Assembly: GCA_021234155.1 (NCBI GenBank)
Contig: JAJEKV010000033.1
Location: 6,562,635-6,626,634, forward strand
DNA: 64,000 nt
Direction of reading: 5' to 3'
Origin: Isoetes taiwanensis
Taxonomy: Eukaryota; Streptophyta; Lycopodiopsida; Isoetales; Isoetaceae
Shown piece after piece: positions 10,600 to 21,999 of this stretch. Below the pieces are notes generated by a model. The model did not search any database. It was not told where the DNA came from and saw nothing but the letters and a program-made list of their open reading frames with translations. Every line of letters starts with the position of its first letter. The stretch's first letter is position 1. Position numbers and translations under genes: made by a program.

Positions 10600-12120
10600 G
10601 AGAGAGTTTCTCATAATCATCGAGGTTAATTTTCTTTGCGGTCAATTTGATCTGCTTTCTGCTCCACTGTGCTCGACGTCTCACCTTTCTCTGGATGAGA
10701 AGCTTCTTCGTCACGCCCCTTACGAGATTCAACATCTTGCAAAGTCAAGACTTCCCGTTGGCGTTGGTCAATGGCCTTTGGGTCAAGCCCGAGGGGGTAC
10801 ATGGCGTTCTCGACCCTACCGAGAATGCCCGCCACGCATTTCATCTTTCCTAACTCATGCTCGTATGTGTCTGCGATTCTTCCTACATGAAGGGATGCCC
10901 TAGAGAAGGCTCCACCGAGAGAGAAGAAATCTAGATGCGATGTTACCTTGAGGGCGAGCTTATCAACAAGGTAGAACGCAGATTCGCGGGACCAATCTGT
11001 TTATGCACGGATATTCTCCTTCCATACCACCCAACTCCACTTAAACCTTTGTCTTGCATGAGTTTTTAGCCATAACATCGCCCTCACTTCCGATGGCTTC
11101 CTTAGGAATAGGAGGAATTTGCGGGGAGCTTTCTAGGATGGTCGCCAAATAGCACGAGGTCAGGTCTTCGTCGGGCTCTCCCGTGTGCTTAAAATCCTCG
11201 TAGCAAATAGAAGAGCTTGTGGCTCTTTGATTCTGAACCACTGTAGCTCCAGTCTCCTCTTCATAGATTCCTACAAACACTCTTGACACGGATTCTAGTC
11301 TTTCAAGTGCAGCGGCAAATGTAAGTTATGCTCCGGCGGACGAAACATAGAATCCGGTATGTCTCTACATCTGTCATCTTTGAGGCGTTATCGAAGAACG
11401 CTTGATTCTGATCTCACTTTTCCAAATTGGAGTAAAGCTGCCTTGCATCTAAACATATCATCTTTGGGGAGGTAGAAGCTGCGACGTTCGTTGAGAATCC
11501 CCGGCGCAGTGACATGCTCCACAAACCATCTTGGCAGGTCCTTTTTACGTTTGGTGAAGGATTTTTGAATGGACTGGACAAGGAGAATGGCATGTTACCA
11601 TGAACTCCCTCTTTGAGTATTCCTTCCGCACCCACTTATGGTGGCATACCCCCAAGCGAAGTGCTTTATCCGAGAAGTGGTGCGTGGCTTTTTACGTAGG
11701 TCCTCGAATTTCTTGTACTTAGTGCCAATTTGATGCGCAATGAAGTGCGGTATCTCCTTCTTCATGTAGCAAGTACTCTTAAGTTCTGCGCCCTCGTCTT
11801 GAAGAAATTATCGCCTTTGTAATCGAGGTGACTTTGGCGTATATATCCCCGCTTAATGCTTCTTGAGGACCTTTCTACAATCATCATAGTCCAAGCCCCT
11901 CATGCATCTAAGGTAGTTGTCTTTGAAGTAATCTTTGTCTTTGGCAAAATTGATTACTATAGCTTGACCCTGTTATCCTTAAGTTCTCCCTTCCTCCATT
12001 TGTTCCACATCCGGCGGAAGAGTGCATAGACATCATCGGCATGAAGACAAACCGATTGACATCGCCGTGTGTTTGCCCCTCGAATCTTGTGCGCCATTTC
12101 AAGGTAGTCTTTGCAAGAGA
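10600..12120 (-). pseudogene. Decayed transposon ORF(s), unknown family
   Basis: Several short minus-strand frames follow one another, for example 11041-11289 (with VFVGIYEEETGATVVQNQ and ATILESSPQIPPIPKEAI) and 11414-11635. Composition is protein-like, hydrophilic and continuous in direction, but stops and frameshifts interrupt it every 60-80 codons. I recognise no domain. It is placed with the minus-strand pieces at 12381-13855 as one broken transposon gene or two, because all lie on the same strand within the palindrome clusters. Confidence 0.4.
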
Positions 12121-12149
12121 AGCGGGCGATTTTAGAATTCCAAATGTTG

Positions 12150-12295
12150 CTATTTACATCTAATGGCGCGGTATTTATTTATATCAAATGGCGCGGTGCG
12201 CCATTTCAACTCAAATGGCGGTGCGCCATTTCAACTCAAATGGCGCAGTGCGCCATTTGAGTTGAAATGGCGCTTACGGCGGCCATTTCGATAAA
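12150..12295. repeat. Palindrome cluster 2 (AAATGGCGC...GCGCCATTT)
   Basis: Four or five tandem half and full palindromes, e.g. aaatggcgcagtgcgccattt, with tcaactc/gagttga linkers that are themselves inverted. It lies inside the run of minus-strand ORFs, perhaps in an intron. Confidence 0.8.
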
Positions 12296-12380
12296 TGTAT
12301 GGGTAAGGAGGCGAAACGCGTACCTTGTACTTTCGTCACTTCTTGATGTCCTTTACCGGCGAGGGGCTGGTCTTCCGCAT

Positions 12381-12964
12381 TCACAGTGCGCTTGCGAAGA
12401 TGGTGGATCGATCCACATATGGTTCCTTGAAGGCGGTCTTTGCTACTATATCATTCACATCCACACTCGGTGAAGAAGGTCCAGTCAGCGATCTCTCCCG
12501 AAAGAACTCTGCATATTCTATAGACATAGATCTTTGCTGAAGCTCGGCTCTAGCATCCTCTGTCCCCAACTTATCAGACACGTGCCGCGGCGGAAATGAC
12601 AGGAATGATTACCATTGATAATATAAAATCTTTTTCGAATCGGATCGATTCACGTGACCCCATTTCGGCAACTCCTTTGTATCCGGATCAAAGGGCACTA
12701 CATCTCTTTGGAGTGAATACGGGATGTGGATCCTCGGCAAATGATTTCGCGAGCCTCCTAACATGTTCGGGGTTAATAACCACGGCGGTCATGTTAGGTG
12801 GGGCCTCTTCTAGATCCCGGATAGATATTCTTACGGTGTATGTGACTCAAGGGGAACATATGGCGTGCTTTTGTATTTTCTTTAGTGTTTCCTCTGCCAT
12901 TTCTTCTTTTCATCACGGTCCATCTTTAGTTCCTCGGGCACTTGAAGATCGCAATCTTACGTAA
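12381..12964 (-). pseudogene. Minus-strand transposon ORF segment, frameshifted
   Basis: The frame at 12381-12581 reads DKLGTEDARAELQQRSMSIE and then SVDVNDIVAKTAFKEPYVDR before a stop. Upstream on the same strand (12600-12960) a coding-like stretch reads ISIRDLEEAPPNMTAVVINP and EHVRRLAKSFAEDP. Frames change between them. The protein is not recognised. Position and direction tie it to 12926-13855. Confidence 0.45.
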
Positions 12965-13408
12965 TTTCACGGCCCTTATCGTGCTTTGGTTTACGGCTTT
13001 CTCTTTCTTTGGAGTGCTATCTGCTGTGGATGCTACATTTCTTACGTGCTTTGTAGCCTCCTTATTGTCACTAATAGTGCGGTCACTATCAGCAGGCTTC
13101 ACATCAGCAGGCTTCTCAGTGGACTTCACGGGAGAATCATGTTTGTGAGCATCAGCCTCATCCATCTTCTCATCCTTATGGTCCTCCCCTTTCTCAACGT
13201 CTCGTCCTTCTTCTTGTTCTGTCTCCCTTTGTACTTCACCACCTCCACCTGTTTTTGTTCCTTTGCCAGCTTTGGTGGCTTGTTTAGTTTTTACACATTT
13301 TTTCTCTCGCATCTCTCCCGGTGACCATCTGCTATCCATTACTGCTGGCATGTTGCCTGAGATCTTCGCTCTTACAATGTAGGACACGGAGTTTTTGGAC
13401 ATGTCCAT
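12926..13408 (-). CDS. Charged Lys/Glu/Asp-rich ORF, 160 aa, transposon-associated
   Basis: An ATG-initiated frame reads MDMSKNSVSYIVRAKIS, then becomes extremely charged and low-complexity (EEGRDVEKGEDHKDEKMDEA, KPADVKPADSD) and ends basic. It looks like a disordered, nuclear-type linker rather than an enzyme. The reading in the upstream ORF (13532-13855) appears to continue into it through a frameshift, so it may be the middle of one larger protein. No family recognised. Confidence 0.45.
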   Translation of the reverse strand: MDMSKNSVSYIVRAKISGNMPAVMDSRWSPGEMREKKCVKTKQATKAGKGTKTGGGGEVQRETEQEEGRDVEKGEDHKDEKMDEADAHKHDSPVKSTEKPADVKPADSDRTISDNKEATKHVRNVASTADSTPKKEKAVNQSTIRAVKLRKIAIFKCPRN

Positions 13409-13531
13409 TGCCGCTCGCAGAATACCGAATCCTTTGAGGATCTCTACCGTGCCTTTGATATCTGCTTGCTCTCACGGACTCATAAGATGGCGGTGGCCAA
13501 CCTTTTTCTTGGCCGACGATTGCTTGGTCCT

Positions 13532-13871
13532 TCATCTTTGGACTCCATCATTGCGGGCTCGTAGCCTTCGCCAATCCATGCAATAGAGATCAATGGTGCG
13601 GTGGCCGGATCTTCCTTTTGTGCAACCAAGAAAGTCAAGTCTTCCTTGTTTCTTGACTTCCCTCATGTTGACAATGATGCCCATCTGGGCCACGGCTGAG
13701 GCTCCTTCTTCACTTGTACCTGATTTGACAAGGAGGCAAAGTTCTCGCCTCTTGTCTCCCTTGGTTGGGTCTACGCCTTCAGTCAAGGGTATGGCTCTAA
13801 CGATCTCCATACACCAAGACCTTCTAGTGAGGACTATGGTCCTCGATGTCACCACGTTCCATTTCTTCTAG
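13532..13871 (-). pseudogene. N-terminal part of the minus-strand transposon gene
   Basis: The frame contains TSRTIVLTRRSWCMEIVRAI, EGVDPTKGDKRRELCLLVKS, AQMGIIVNMREVKKQGRLDF and HRTIDLYCMDW. It has no ATG at its head in this frame, though an ATG occurs one frame over at about 13862, so a frameshift near the start is likely. Ordered, protein-like composition but no recognised domain. It begins about 100 bp from palindrome cluster 3, which may hold its promoter. Confidence 0.45.
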
Positions 13872-13974
13872 CAAGACTAGCATGCGCATGGTAAGCATGG
13901 TGAGACAAATGGCCATGTGCTAGAAAGTTAAAACAGCAAACGACATTTAGACTAAATGGGCACTGCAAATCATT

Positions 13975-14362
13975 TGTTCTATTATGTAAAAGCTAAATGG
14001 ACGCTAAGCCATTTTGCTCTATTAGTAAAAGCTAAATGGCGCAGGAATGGCGCACCTGCGCCATTTAGCTTTTACTAATAGAGCAAATGGCGCAGGTGCG
14101 CCATTTAGCTTTTACATAATAGAACAAATGGCGCAGGTGCGCCATTTGTTCTATTATGGGTCCCTTCGAAAAGCAAATGGCACAGATGCGCCATTTAGAT
14201 TAAATGGCGCACCTGCGCCATTTGCTCTTCTGTGGGTCCGCTTCTACAAGAACATGAACAGACATTATGGAAATGGCGCACCTGCGCCATTTCATACACT
14301 GAAAGAGAAAGGCTGCTACAAGCCCACCCTCTCATAATGAAATGGCGCGGCCGCGCCATTTC
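13975..14362. repeat. Palindrome cluster 3 (seven AAATGGCGC...GCGCCATTT palindromes)
   Basis: Palindromes with GG/CC or GGCC centres recur, e.g. aaatggcgcaggtgcgccat and aaatggcgcggccgcgccat, joined by linkers such as agcttttactaatagagc that also occur inverted. The cluster lies between the divergent minus-strand ORFs and the plus-strand first exon at 15218, so it could be a two-way regulatory region. Confidence 0.85.
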
Positions 14363-15217
14363 AGTTACCTAAGACACTACAAATCGATAAGAATAGAAAC
14401 AACAGTTACTAACCTGAGCCTGGCTCCTGGATTTTGATCGAAGATTGCGCCATTGTATAAAAGTATAAATGTACAGGACCATATAAATCCTACTCCACTT
14501 TTTTTCCGAGGGCTCCCGGATCAACAGGCGCTAGAGAGAGAAGATGCTTGAATAGGAGAGAGAGTGTGCAAGGCGCTAGGCGCTGGGCGCTGGCGGAAGG
14601 CGGAAGGCGGAGGCGGGAGAAAAGAACAATGAAATTGAAAATAAAAATTGGACGGAAAGAAAAGAAAAGAAAAGTCGGGGGAAAGAAAAGTCGGGGGAAA
14701 GAAAAGTCGGGGCCCGCCCGTCTCTTCAAATTTGCGCGCCCGTCCGTTTCTGGAAATTTTTAAAATTTTGATTTTTCCCGCCCGCCAGTCCGTCTCTACA
14801 AATTTTAAAAAATTTGAATTTTCCCGCCCGTCCGTTTCTCCCGCCCGTTCGCCATTATAAATTTTGAGTCATCCCGCACTGTGTCACGTACCCCTTTGCT
14901 CAAATTTGAAATTTGAATTTGCCCGCCCGTATAATGGGCGCCTTTCGCTGTCTGCTGTCAGGAGGTTCCTTAGTCGATAGCAGCAGTTGCCAGCTTGGCC
15001 GCTTGTCTTTCTTTTGCAGCCGCTTAGCCCTTGTCTTCATTCTTCTGGCGCGCGGCTTCGTTCTTAGGCGCTCGGCTTCATTCTTCAGGCGCTTGGCTTC
15101 ATTCTAGTGGCGCTCGTCTTCATTTTTCAGGCGCTTGTCCAGATTCTCCAGGCGCTTGTCCAGACTTGTCCAGATTATTCAGGCGCTTGTCCAAATTCTT
15201 CAGGCGCATTCTCTGAT
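14363..15217 (+). promoter_or_regulatory. GC/AT-mosaic leader with minisatellite, upstream of exon at 15218
   Basis: No open gene. 14560-14900 alternates purine-rich ggaaag runs with CCCGCCCGTCCGTTTCT units separated by AAATTT palindromes. 15049-15207 is a tandem of about 26 bp built on caggcgcttgtccagattct. It runs straight to an ATG and splice donor, so it is probably promoter and 5' UTR of the plus-strand transposon gene. A possible TATA (attataaat) lies near 14853. Confidence 0.4.
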
Positions 15218-15249
15218 ATGGCAGATCCGGAAACGTCAATGACCTCCAG
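15218..15249 (+). CDS. Probable first exon of the plus-strand transposon gene
   Basis: ATG at 15218 opens MADPETSMTS and ends at AG|GTTAGT, a consensus plant donor. Coding-like sequence on the same strand resumes at about 15828 after a pyrimidine-rich tctcacag acceptor. The intron would hold palindrome cluster 4. The exon is too short for homology; the call rests on ATG, donor and position. Confidence 0.5.
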
Positions 15250-15454
15250 GTTAGTTGCTATTCAGTTCTAGTATGTTAAATGTTTTAGTATGTTTAATGT
15301 AGGATGTAGGATGTTAAATGTTTTAATATGTTTAAGGGTAGATCTTCTCTATCTTGTTTCAATTAGATAAGTTCTCAACAATTGATGTCTTCTTTGAATC
15401 TTGTAGTAATAGGAATCCATAACTCTAGCTATTAGATATAGCATTTAGATTGAA

Positions 15455-15722
15455 GATGCCATTTTACATCAATGGGGCATTTTCCTTGAAATGGAAGCGG
15501 TGCGCCATTTTCCTTGAAATGGGCAGTGCGCCATTTTTCCTTTAGATGGCGCAGTGCGCCATTTAAAGGAAATGGCGCGGTGCTCCATTTCAAGGAAAAA
15601 TAAGCCTGCTCCATTTCAACGAAAATGGCCCATTGACAGGTAAATGGCGCAGCTGCGCCATTTAAAGGTAAATGGCGCGACTGCGCCATTTCGTAAATGG
15701 AGCAGCTGCGCCATTTGTCTCA
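15455..15722. repeat. Palindrome cluster 4 (AAATGGCGCAGCTGCGCCATTT)
   Basis: About six palindromes or half-palindromes, several with a CAGCTG centre, others with linkers ttccttgaaatgg/ccatttcaagg that are inverted copies of each other. It lies in the presumed first intron of the plus-strand gene. Confidence 0.85.
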
Positions 15723-15827
15723 TGTCGTATAATTTCTTTCGCATTTTCGCGCTATTTTTACTACGTATATGTCATCGAGGGTTGCATGTCCTTAACAAGT
15801 ATATATATATGTGTATTGATTCTCACA

Positions 15828-16560
15828 GGAAAAGGCCCCTGCGTAACCTTGTCGATGGGGATGTGGTAGTTGCCAGGGGACATGAATTGCATAGAGGCCA
15901 TCTGCATGGCAGGAACATTCCATGGAGCAATGTGGTCGTGGAGGTCACTGAAGCCATAGTGCCCACCCATGTGCTTCCCATTCCGTGTGAGGGAGCAGAT
16001 AACATTCTTTGGCCGTGGGGACATTCATCGAATGGCCTCGAAATCAAGTGAAGTACTGTGAAGGAGCCCCAACTATGTCATCAGAAACGTCTGATACTGA
16101 TACCCCCAACTTGCCTAGTAGTACCTCCACAACATCATCAGACTCAGTGTCGACTGCTCCGCTCCTACAAACAGTAAGCAGCACAGAGAATATGGTGAAC
16201 CTTGTCAGTAATAATACTGTGGTTGGTAAGGGTGTCTTGGTGAATAGAACTTGCATCCATGGGAAGAATGTTGACGCACTCAACGTAGCGATTGCAAGAT
16301 TACAGAGGTCGTGGTGCCTACACATCCTTCCTTAGATTCCATGTGATGGCCGACAACATTGAAGAGGGGCGTGGGCACGTTTATCGAATGGCCCGGCGGG
16401 GATATAAGATATCATGCCATTGATTTAGCTACTCCATCACTAACCTCGAATGTAGAATCAGAGAAGGCGGTGTCGGATGCTGAGATGAAGAAATTGATCC
16501 TACGGTGGATCTCACGTACCGTTTTTCCTCGCGAGGATAGCATCGGATGATGATGAACCA
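15828..16560 (+). pseudogene. Two DUF8039-like repeats (transposon-associated domain), frameshifted
   Basis: After an acceptor at about 15828 the frame reads LRNLVDGDVVVARGHELHRG, HLHGRNIPWSNVVVEVTEAI, VPTHVLPIPCEGADNIL and, one frame over, GTFIEWPRNQVKY. This pattern (V-x-x-G, HG, V-x-V, LP-x-P-C-E-G, G-x-F-I-x-WP) resembles DUF8039, a plant domain commonly carried by CACTA-like transposons. After a Ser/Thr-rich linker (SSTSTTSSDSVSTAP) a second, poorer repeat appears (NNTVVGKGVLVNRTCIHGKN ... GVGTFIEWPGGDIRY, 16200-16420). Frame changes occur inside both. The role is unknown; DNA or protein binding is a guess. The assignment is from memory of the family. Confidence 0.5.
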
Positions 16561-16599
16561 CCACCTAGTTTCTCAAGAACCCGATCTCTTGGATAAGCA

Positions 16600-19385
16600 T
16601 TGCCACATTCTTCATGCATGTGACCCGAAGTAAATATGCAGAGGCCATAATTGTCTTCGGTGATCCCGGGATCTTTGTTGACGATGAATTTTTAGGAGAC
16701 TCAAAGGTGGGGCTCTGTGTGGGAAAGATCCTTCCTGCACCAATTACAGAGGATCTCAAATGTCATGCTTGTGCAGAAAGGCCAGCAGAAAATGCACTTG
16801 TACAATGGGAAAATAGCGATGTGTGATGCTTTGGGGATGGAAGGACTGTCTCACAACATCTGCAAGCTCGTGAAGCTAAAGAAAATGAGGATATGGAAAT
16901 AGAATCATTTGAGGACAACATTCAGGCTCAATTCAAACGAAAAAGGAAGTATACTTACACACATAGGATTCCAAGACAGCCCAAGGGAAAGAGCAAAGAG
17001 GAAAGGCTATGCTCCACAACTTCAATCAATAAGTTCATGGTCTAGTTCTTTTGCAAAAATACTTGCAACAAGAAACTTACCAAGCATCAAGTATGTGAAT
17101 TAAGAAAAGAATTTTTATCTCAACCATACAATGCAAGGGTTACGATTTTTTTGACGTCTTTGAGTGTGACTTACGGGGAGAAGGAGAGGACGGGGATAGT
17201 GCTCAAGGGGATGGAATTTGTCATTTGGGTGGTGGCGATGGCTTTAGGTATCGGTCGATCAACATTTTACAATTGGAGAAACAGATTTGAAAGAGGTGCA
17301 AAGATAGTGAACATGGCAATCTTGGCTCTAAGAAGCCTAGATCTTCTACATTGGCCACCGAATGTGTGCTAGATGCAGATTCATTCAGAGAATCTTTGAA
17401 AGTATTCCCCATAGGAGCAAAAGAGGTAGAGATGATGTAAGAGAAAATGTACGGAAGCTTCCTTCCATTCTTAATAAGAAGCTTATACATAAAGAAGTTG
17501 GTGCAGTCGTTGAAGAGCTTACAGGAACAACTGTAGCCTTGAACTCTTTCTATAGTATATGGAAAAGAGAATTTCCAGATGTTAGCATTGCAAAAAATAC
17601 AGCCTTCTCTAAATGCAACATCTGCGTCGTAATTAAGCAGAAGCTGGAAAAAACAAAAGATACAAGAGAGAGACGAAATCTTGCAATTCAACGTCGGTCT
17701 CATATGCTAGAGCAACGCTCTTGCAGAAGTCAATATTGGCATTGGAGAGCATTGTCACAGCGGTCTCCTGAAAATCATCTATGTATAATACATGATAAGA
17801 TGGATCAGGTTAAGACTTTAGTGCCTAGAAGTCATCATCTAGCAAAATCTGTATGGAGAGGTGATCGCTTGAAGAGCAGTTTGACATGAGCTTTAACTCA
17901 TGGGCATGGTGGTCGTGCATATGGTCATTTCTCACTTGATTTATGGAAAGATGATTCAAACTTCCACATTGGTTCACTTTCTAGAATATTGCATAACTTG
18001 GAATTGGTACAAGAGGACAAGATAGGTGACTTATGTGGAAGTAAGCCTGCAGATTGCAAATGGATGCAAGCAGTCAAGGATACCAATCCTTTGAAGAACA
18101 AACTTGCTTCTATGGCAGAAGTATTGCCAAATGCTTCAACTACAACGAATCCTGAGGTGTTCAACCCTCTCCCCCGAAATCTCTATTTGCAACTTGATAA
18201 TGCATCAGGGCAAAACAAAAATAGGTATGTCTTTTCATACTTATCTTATTTGACTTGGCTTAAGGTCTTTGATGAGATCCAAGTGGGCTTTATGATGGTC
18301 GACCACACCCATGATGATATTGATGCTTTATTTGGAAATTTTTCAACCTTGATGAGTTAGGTTCCGGATGCTTTGACACTACCAGAGCTACTTTACTTGT
18401 TTAGCAAATGCAATGCAAAATCCCCAATTCCATACTTTATTGATGAAGTTCCAAATTGGAAGGATTTTGTGAAGGGATTCATCCTCGATAAGGGCCAACG
18501 CTTTGGTTGGGCATCTTGAACCATTGCTCTTCAAATTTAAGATGGCAGGAGATTGGCACGTTATGCAATACAAAATCGTCCTACACATAAAGAGTGGCTT
18601 CCAGCCAGATTCTCCGGGAGTTAGAATGTGGAAAGAGGATGAACATGGTCAGCCAATGATACCAAGTGGTGTGCCACAAAATATTCCTCCTAGACCAACA
18701 TTGAAAGATCTTCCGGGGTTGAAGGATAGCATCAACAAATACATCTCCCTATGGAAGGACATATGTAAGAATCAAGAAACTAGCTTGTTTGCAAGGCAAT
18801 ACACGGCAAGTGTTGAGTATTGGAGCCGACTTCTTATCTCTTTGGAGGATGTTGCTCGGGGCGTCCTCAAAATGATGCATTTTGGCCACAAACAAGACAA
18901 GTTCCTCTAGAACAAACGGCATTTGTTCCAGAGGTCGACGATATCTGCATTGGTCACCACGACCTTTACCATCTTATTGTGGGCGTCGGATGGCAGTCGG
19001 TGTTGCCTCTTGAAGAGTTTGATCCTCGCATTACATGTGACAAAGGGTATGTTTGTTCTAGTGGGACACGGAGATGATAACACCGCCACTTGGTTAGGAT
19101 ATGAGGAGGAGAATCTTTGTTCTTGATCCGAGAATCTACATATTTTGGACATATTTTTGTATCGTGGTGGAAGCCTCACCGGAGGGGACTACAAAGAGGC
19201 GCTTGACTAAGCGTTGGCGGCCTAATCCTTCCGATCCTTCAAGGTACGAAAATTTAGATGCCATTCATTATGCTTGGGATGCCAATGGCAAGAGGCCAAA
19301 ACAATCCAAATTCAAAATATATTGTAGACATGTGGAAAGACATAGCACATTGTTCATCTTAATACATGAGATCTTGTACTTGTAA
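16600..19385 (+). pseudogene. DUF7869-like DDE-type transposase, frameshifted
   Basis: Plus-strand coding continues in several frames: a Cys-bearing N-terminal part (FFCKNTCNKKLTKHQVCEL, about 17040-17105), GIGRSTFYNWRNRF and an HGNLGSKKP motif (17240-17330), a central block at 17362-17889 ending near HDKMDQ, and 17910-18357 with YLQLDNASGQNKN, FMMVDHTHDDIDALF. Later pieces are PSWKDF-like, MAGDWHVMQYKIVLHIKSGF, and KGMFVLVGHGDDNTATWLGY. Order and motifs match the DUF7869 family, widespread in plants, algae and animals and usually in mobile elements. The acidic residues in HDKMDQ (17803), QLDN (18196) and HTHDDID (18310-18320) would fit a DDE catalytic set. Each break is a single frame change, so errors in the assembly could account for some. 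Placed downstream of DUF8039-like repeats, it is probably the transposase of the element. Confidence 0.65.
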
Positions 19386-19485
19386 TACATATCTTTCATC
19401 TTAATACATAACATTACTATATTTGTGATCATATATAAGCGCTTACATCTTTAATATATAAATGCATACATGATTCATAGATAAG

Positions 19486-20935
19486 ATGGTGAAGTGCTTA
19501 TATGTTGAAGCAGTGATTCAATCATCTTCGAGGATCAGTAGTAGTGATCCCCGATATCTCATAGCTCATGCGCTCGGGAAGCCATATCGGATGGATCATA
19601 ACTACGAATTGACGCAGGGCAATGAATCTCGGCCCAAAGCTTTTCTTAGCGGTAGGGATCAAGAAGAAGATGCCTATCTAGGCAACCAACAAGATCGTGA
19701 GTGGCTCATTGAGCACTTGATCGCCTCGATGTGGTGAATAGAAGAAGGAAAATAATCCATGGGAGACGAATGACCTCTAGCCCCGAATGGAGCTGTTTTT
19801 ATAGTGAAGTAAAATTATTGATGTGAATTATTGGGGTGGACTGTAGCGCCATCATTGGCGTATACAAGTATCATGTACTCGCATCTGGTATGATTCTATC
19901 ATGTACTTTCGATTCTATACATCAACTAATATTCACTATGCTTATATTATATATATCCTTAATGGATACACAAATCATAAGTGCTTATATTAGTATATCC
20001 TTAATGGTATACATATCATAGATGATTCACTTTCGTCATTCTTTGCTTGACTAATATAGGTGTGATTGAAAATAAAAGAGGCGACTTGCATAGTTCATAG
20101 GTACTCATGTCATTATTATATCCTTAGCGGATATCTGATTCACTCATCATCAACATCAAAGCACGTGATGCTATTCACTCAAAGATCTCGATCGGGGAAG
20201 CCAATAAAGGTGGACCTTAACACGAGTGAGCTTCCTGCGCAAGCACTCGCAGGACCATCGCTTTGGACCGCAGCCATGGATCAAGTTTGATACCATTTAC
20301 GTAGCATTCACCACAGATCATTATAGCTAAGGTAGCTTTTTGAAGGATTGGATGTTCTCGGGACGATCGGGCAAGGAAGCCATGGGAGATGAATGAGCTC
20401 TACCACCTGGGATGGAGTCGCTTTTTATAGTGAAGTAAAATTATTGATGTGAATTATTGGTGTTCATTGCCTTTATAACGAGTACCATACATGTATATGA
20501 TCCAATAATTTCTATGTATATACTATCAATAATTTTGGTGAGTATATACCATCAATAATTTTGGTGGGTATACCATCAATAATTTTGGTGGGTATAAATA
20601 TACATCAAATTGCCGAGTGCGGCAACATTGGCCTCCGCCTAGCTATGACTTATTCGGTCTTGAACGTGATTCTATCACTTGCAAGATGAATCATGAGGAC
20701 TTCAAAGGTGTCGCATGGCGAGATATACCGCTTGAAGAGGCGGCTCACCATGTTGCTCTCAATCCTCGCCATTATCCCCGATCCCGTCGATGTTATCATC
20801 CATCTCCGTGGAATAGGGAGTATCAAATGTTCATGATCGAAAGGATCTCGGAGAGCTATACGCTAGTTCTCGATCATTCGAGTAATAGTAGAAGAATAAT
20901 ATTACTTGTTATCTTATTGTAATCTGGTTGTGTTA
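19486..20935 (+). other. 3' part of the DUF7869 transposon: short ORFs and direct repeats
   Basis: ORFs at 19486-19737 (LIAHALGKPYRMDHNYELTQ) and about 20606-20922 (WPPPSYDLFGLERDSIT, KMNHEDFKGVAWRDIPLEEA) are protein-like but unrecognised. About 80 bp (gggag..gaatgagctct to gatgtgaattattgg) occurs at 19756-19835 and again at 20385-20462. Between 20500 and 20605 a ~30-bp minisatellite (accatcaataattttggtgg) is repeated three times. No terminal inverted repeat was identified to close the transposon. Confidence 0.4.
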
Positions 20936-21190
20936 GTATACAACAGGTACACATAACCTTTTGTAATACACATAACCGTAATATAAGTAATAGTAAAATA
21001 ATAGTACTTGTTATCTTATTGTAATCTGGTTGTACTCTTATTGTTATCTTATTGTAATCTTATTGTTATCAGGTATACATAACCTTTTGTAATACACATA
21101 ACCATAGTATGCAACAGGTATACATAACCTTTTGTAATACACATAACCATACTATAAGTATTGAGGTATACATAACCCTCCAAGGTATAC
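20930..21190. repeat. Minisatellite, ~50-bp units
   Basis: Units of the type caggtatacataaccttttg followed by taatacacataaccat recur four times, mixed with a second unit gtaatagtaaaataatag...cttgttatcttattgtaatc repeated twice. Confidence 0.75.
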
Positions 21191-21700
21191 TATATAAAAA
21201 TTATTCCAACTTGTCTTCAGAATTCCAACTTTAATGAAACTCTGCTTATTTTACAGAAAATTAGTTTTGGAATTTATCTATGCATGTTTGCACATATTCT
21301 TCCCCTTAGTTTATTTTTTGGGATAGATCCCTCATAGTTGTGAGTTCTTTGCAACTTTGTACGAATTGTAAATCTGGCAACAAAAGCGATATATCTCTAG
21401 ATCTATGAGAATAGCATTCAAGAGGCTTTATCTGAAAGAGAAGTGCATCATAGGTAAACTATTTACCTTTGAGAAGCAAGTTTCCTACATCATTATCTGA
21501 TATCAGACATAAGTTTAATAAATAAAGCTTTTGTATGGATGTATTCAAATTGCTCACTTTGCAGCAGGTTGGGCCCAAGATTGTTGTCCAGAACTACAAT
21601 TTGCATAAGGTTGCTTTCAGTGCTTACAACCTCTTTGATTGATTAAAAGCAAGTCTTCTACACCATTCGCACTGTGCTTAAACATTGATGCTGATATCTG
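21191..21700. other. No gene seen
   Basis: AT-rich sequence without supported coding frames. A short plus-strand stretch at 21563-21640 (VGPKIVVQNYNLHKVAF) is coding-like after a caggt-flanked start, but it is too short to assign. Confidence 0.4.
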
Positions 21701-21703
21701 ATG

Positions 21704-21960
21704 CATCCATTTCAAGCGCAATTAAGGAGGATGACAAGAATGATCAAAGAATCTGCAAGAACGAAGACCCACTTATCTTGACTCGGTGTGAAGGTATAAT
21801 GAGCAAATTGACTCTTTAAAGAGATGTAGCAAGTCCTCTAATAGCACCACAATACAAGTTGCCTTCCACAAAAATCTTGGGCCTAGTAAGCGTGGACTTG
21901 GTCCTTTCTTTGCCAAATAAGCGAACAATTCTTGGAGGAATTAATTCACCATAGTTGAAA
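21704..21960 (+). repeat. Third copy of the 320-bp module, upstream of the 556-aa gene
   Basis: From gcatccatttcaagcgcaat through aataagcgaac..ttcttggagga this matches the modules at 9264-9880 at roughly 85-90%. The frame again gives ASISSAIKEDDKNDQRICKN and then a stop after KLTL. It ends about 40 bp before the ATG of the downstream gene, so it may be the 5' leader or an upstream exon shared by a gene family. Confidence 0.75.
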
Positions 21961-21999
21961 ACGTCAATTGGCAAAGTGCTTATAAAGATAGGTAAAGGG

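Noticed and set aside
12942-13324. Hydrophobic plus-strand ORFs suggestive of membrane proteins
   Set aside because: They are antisense to the charged minus-strand ORF, whose Lys/Glu codons read as Leu/Phe on the other strand.
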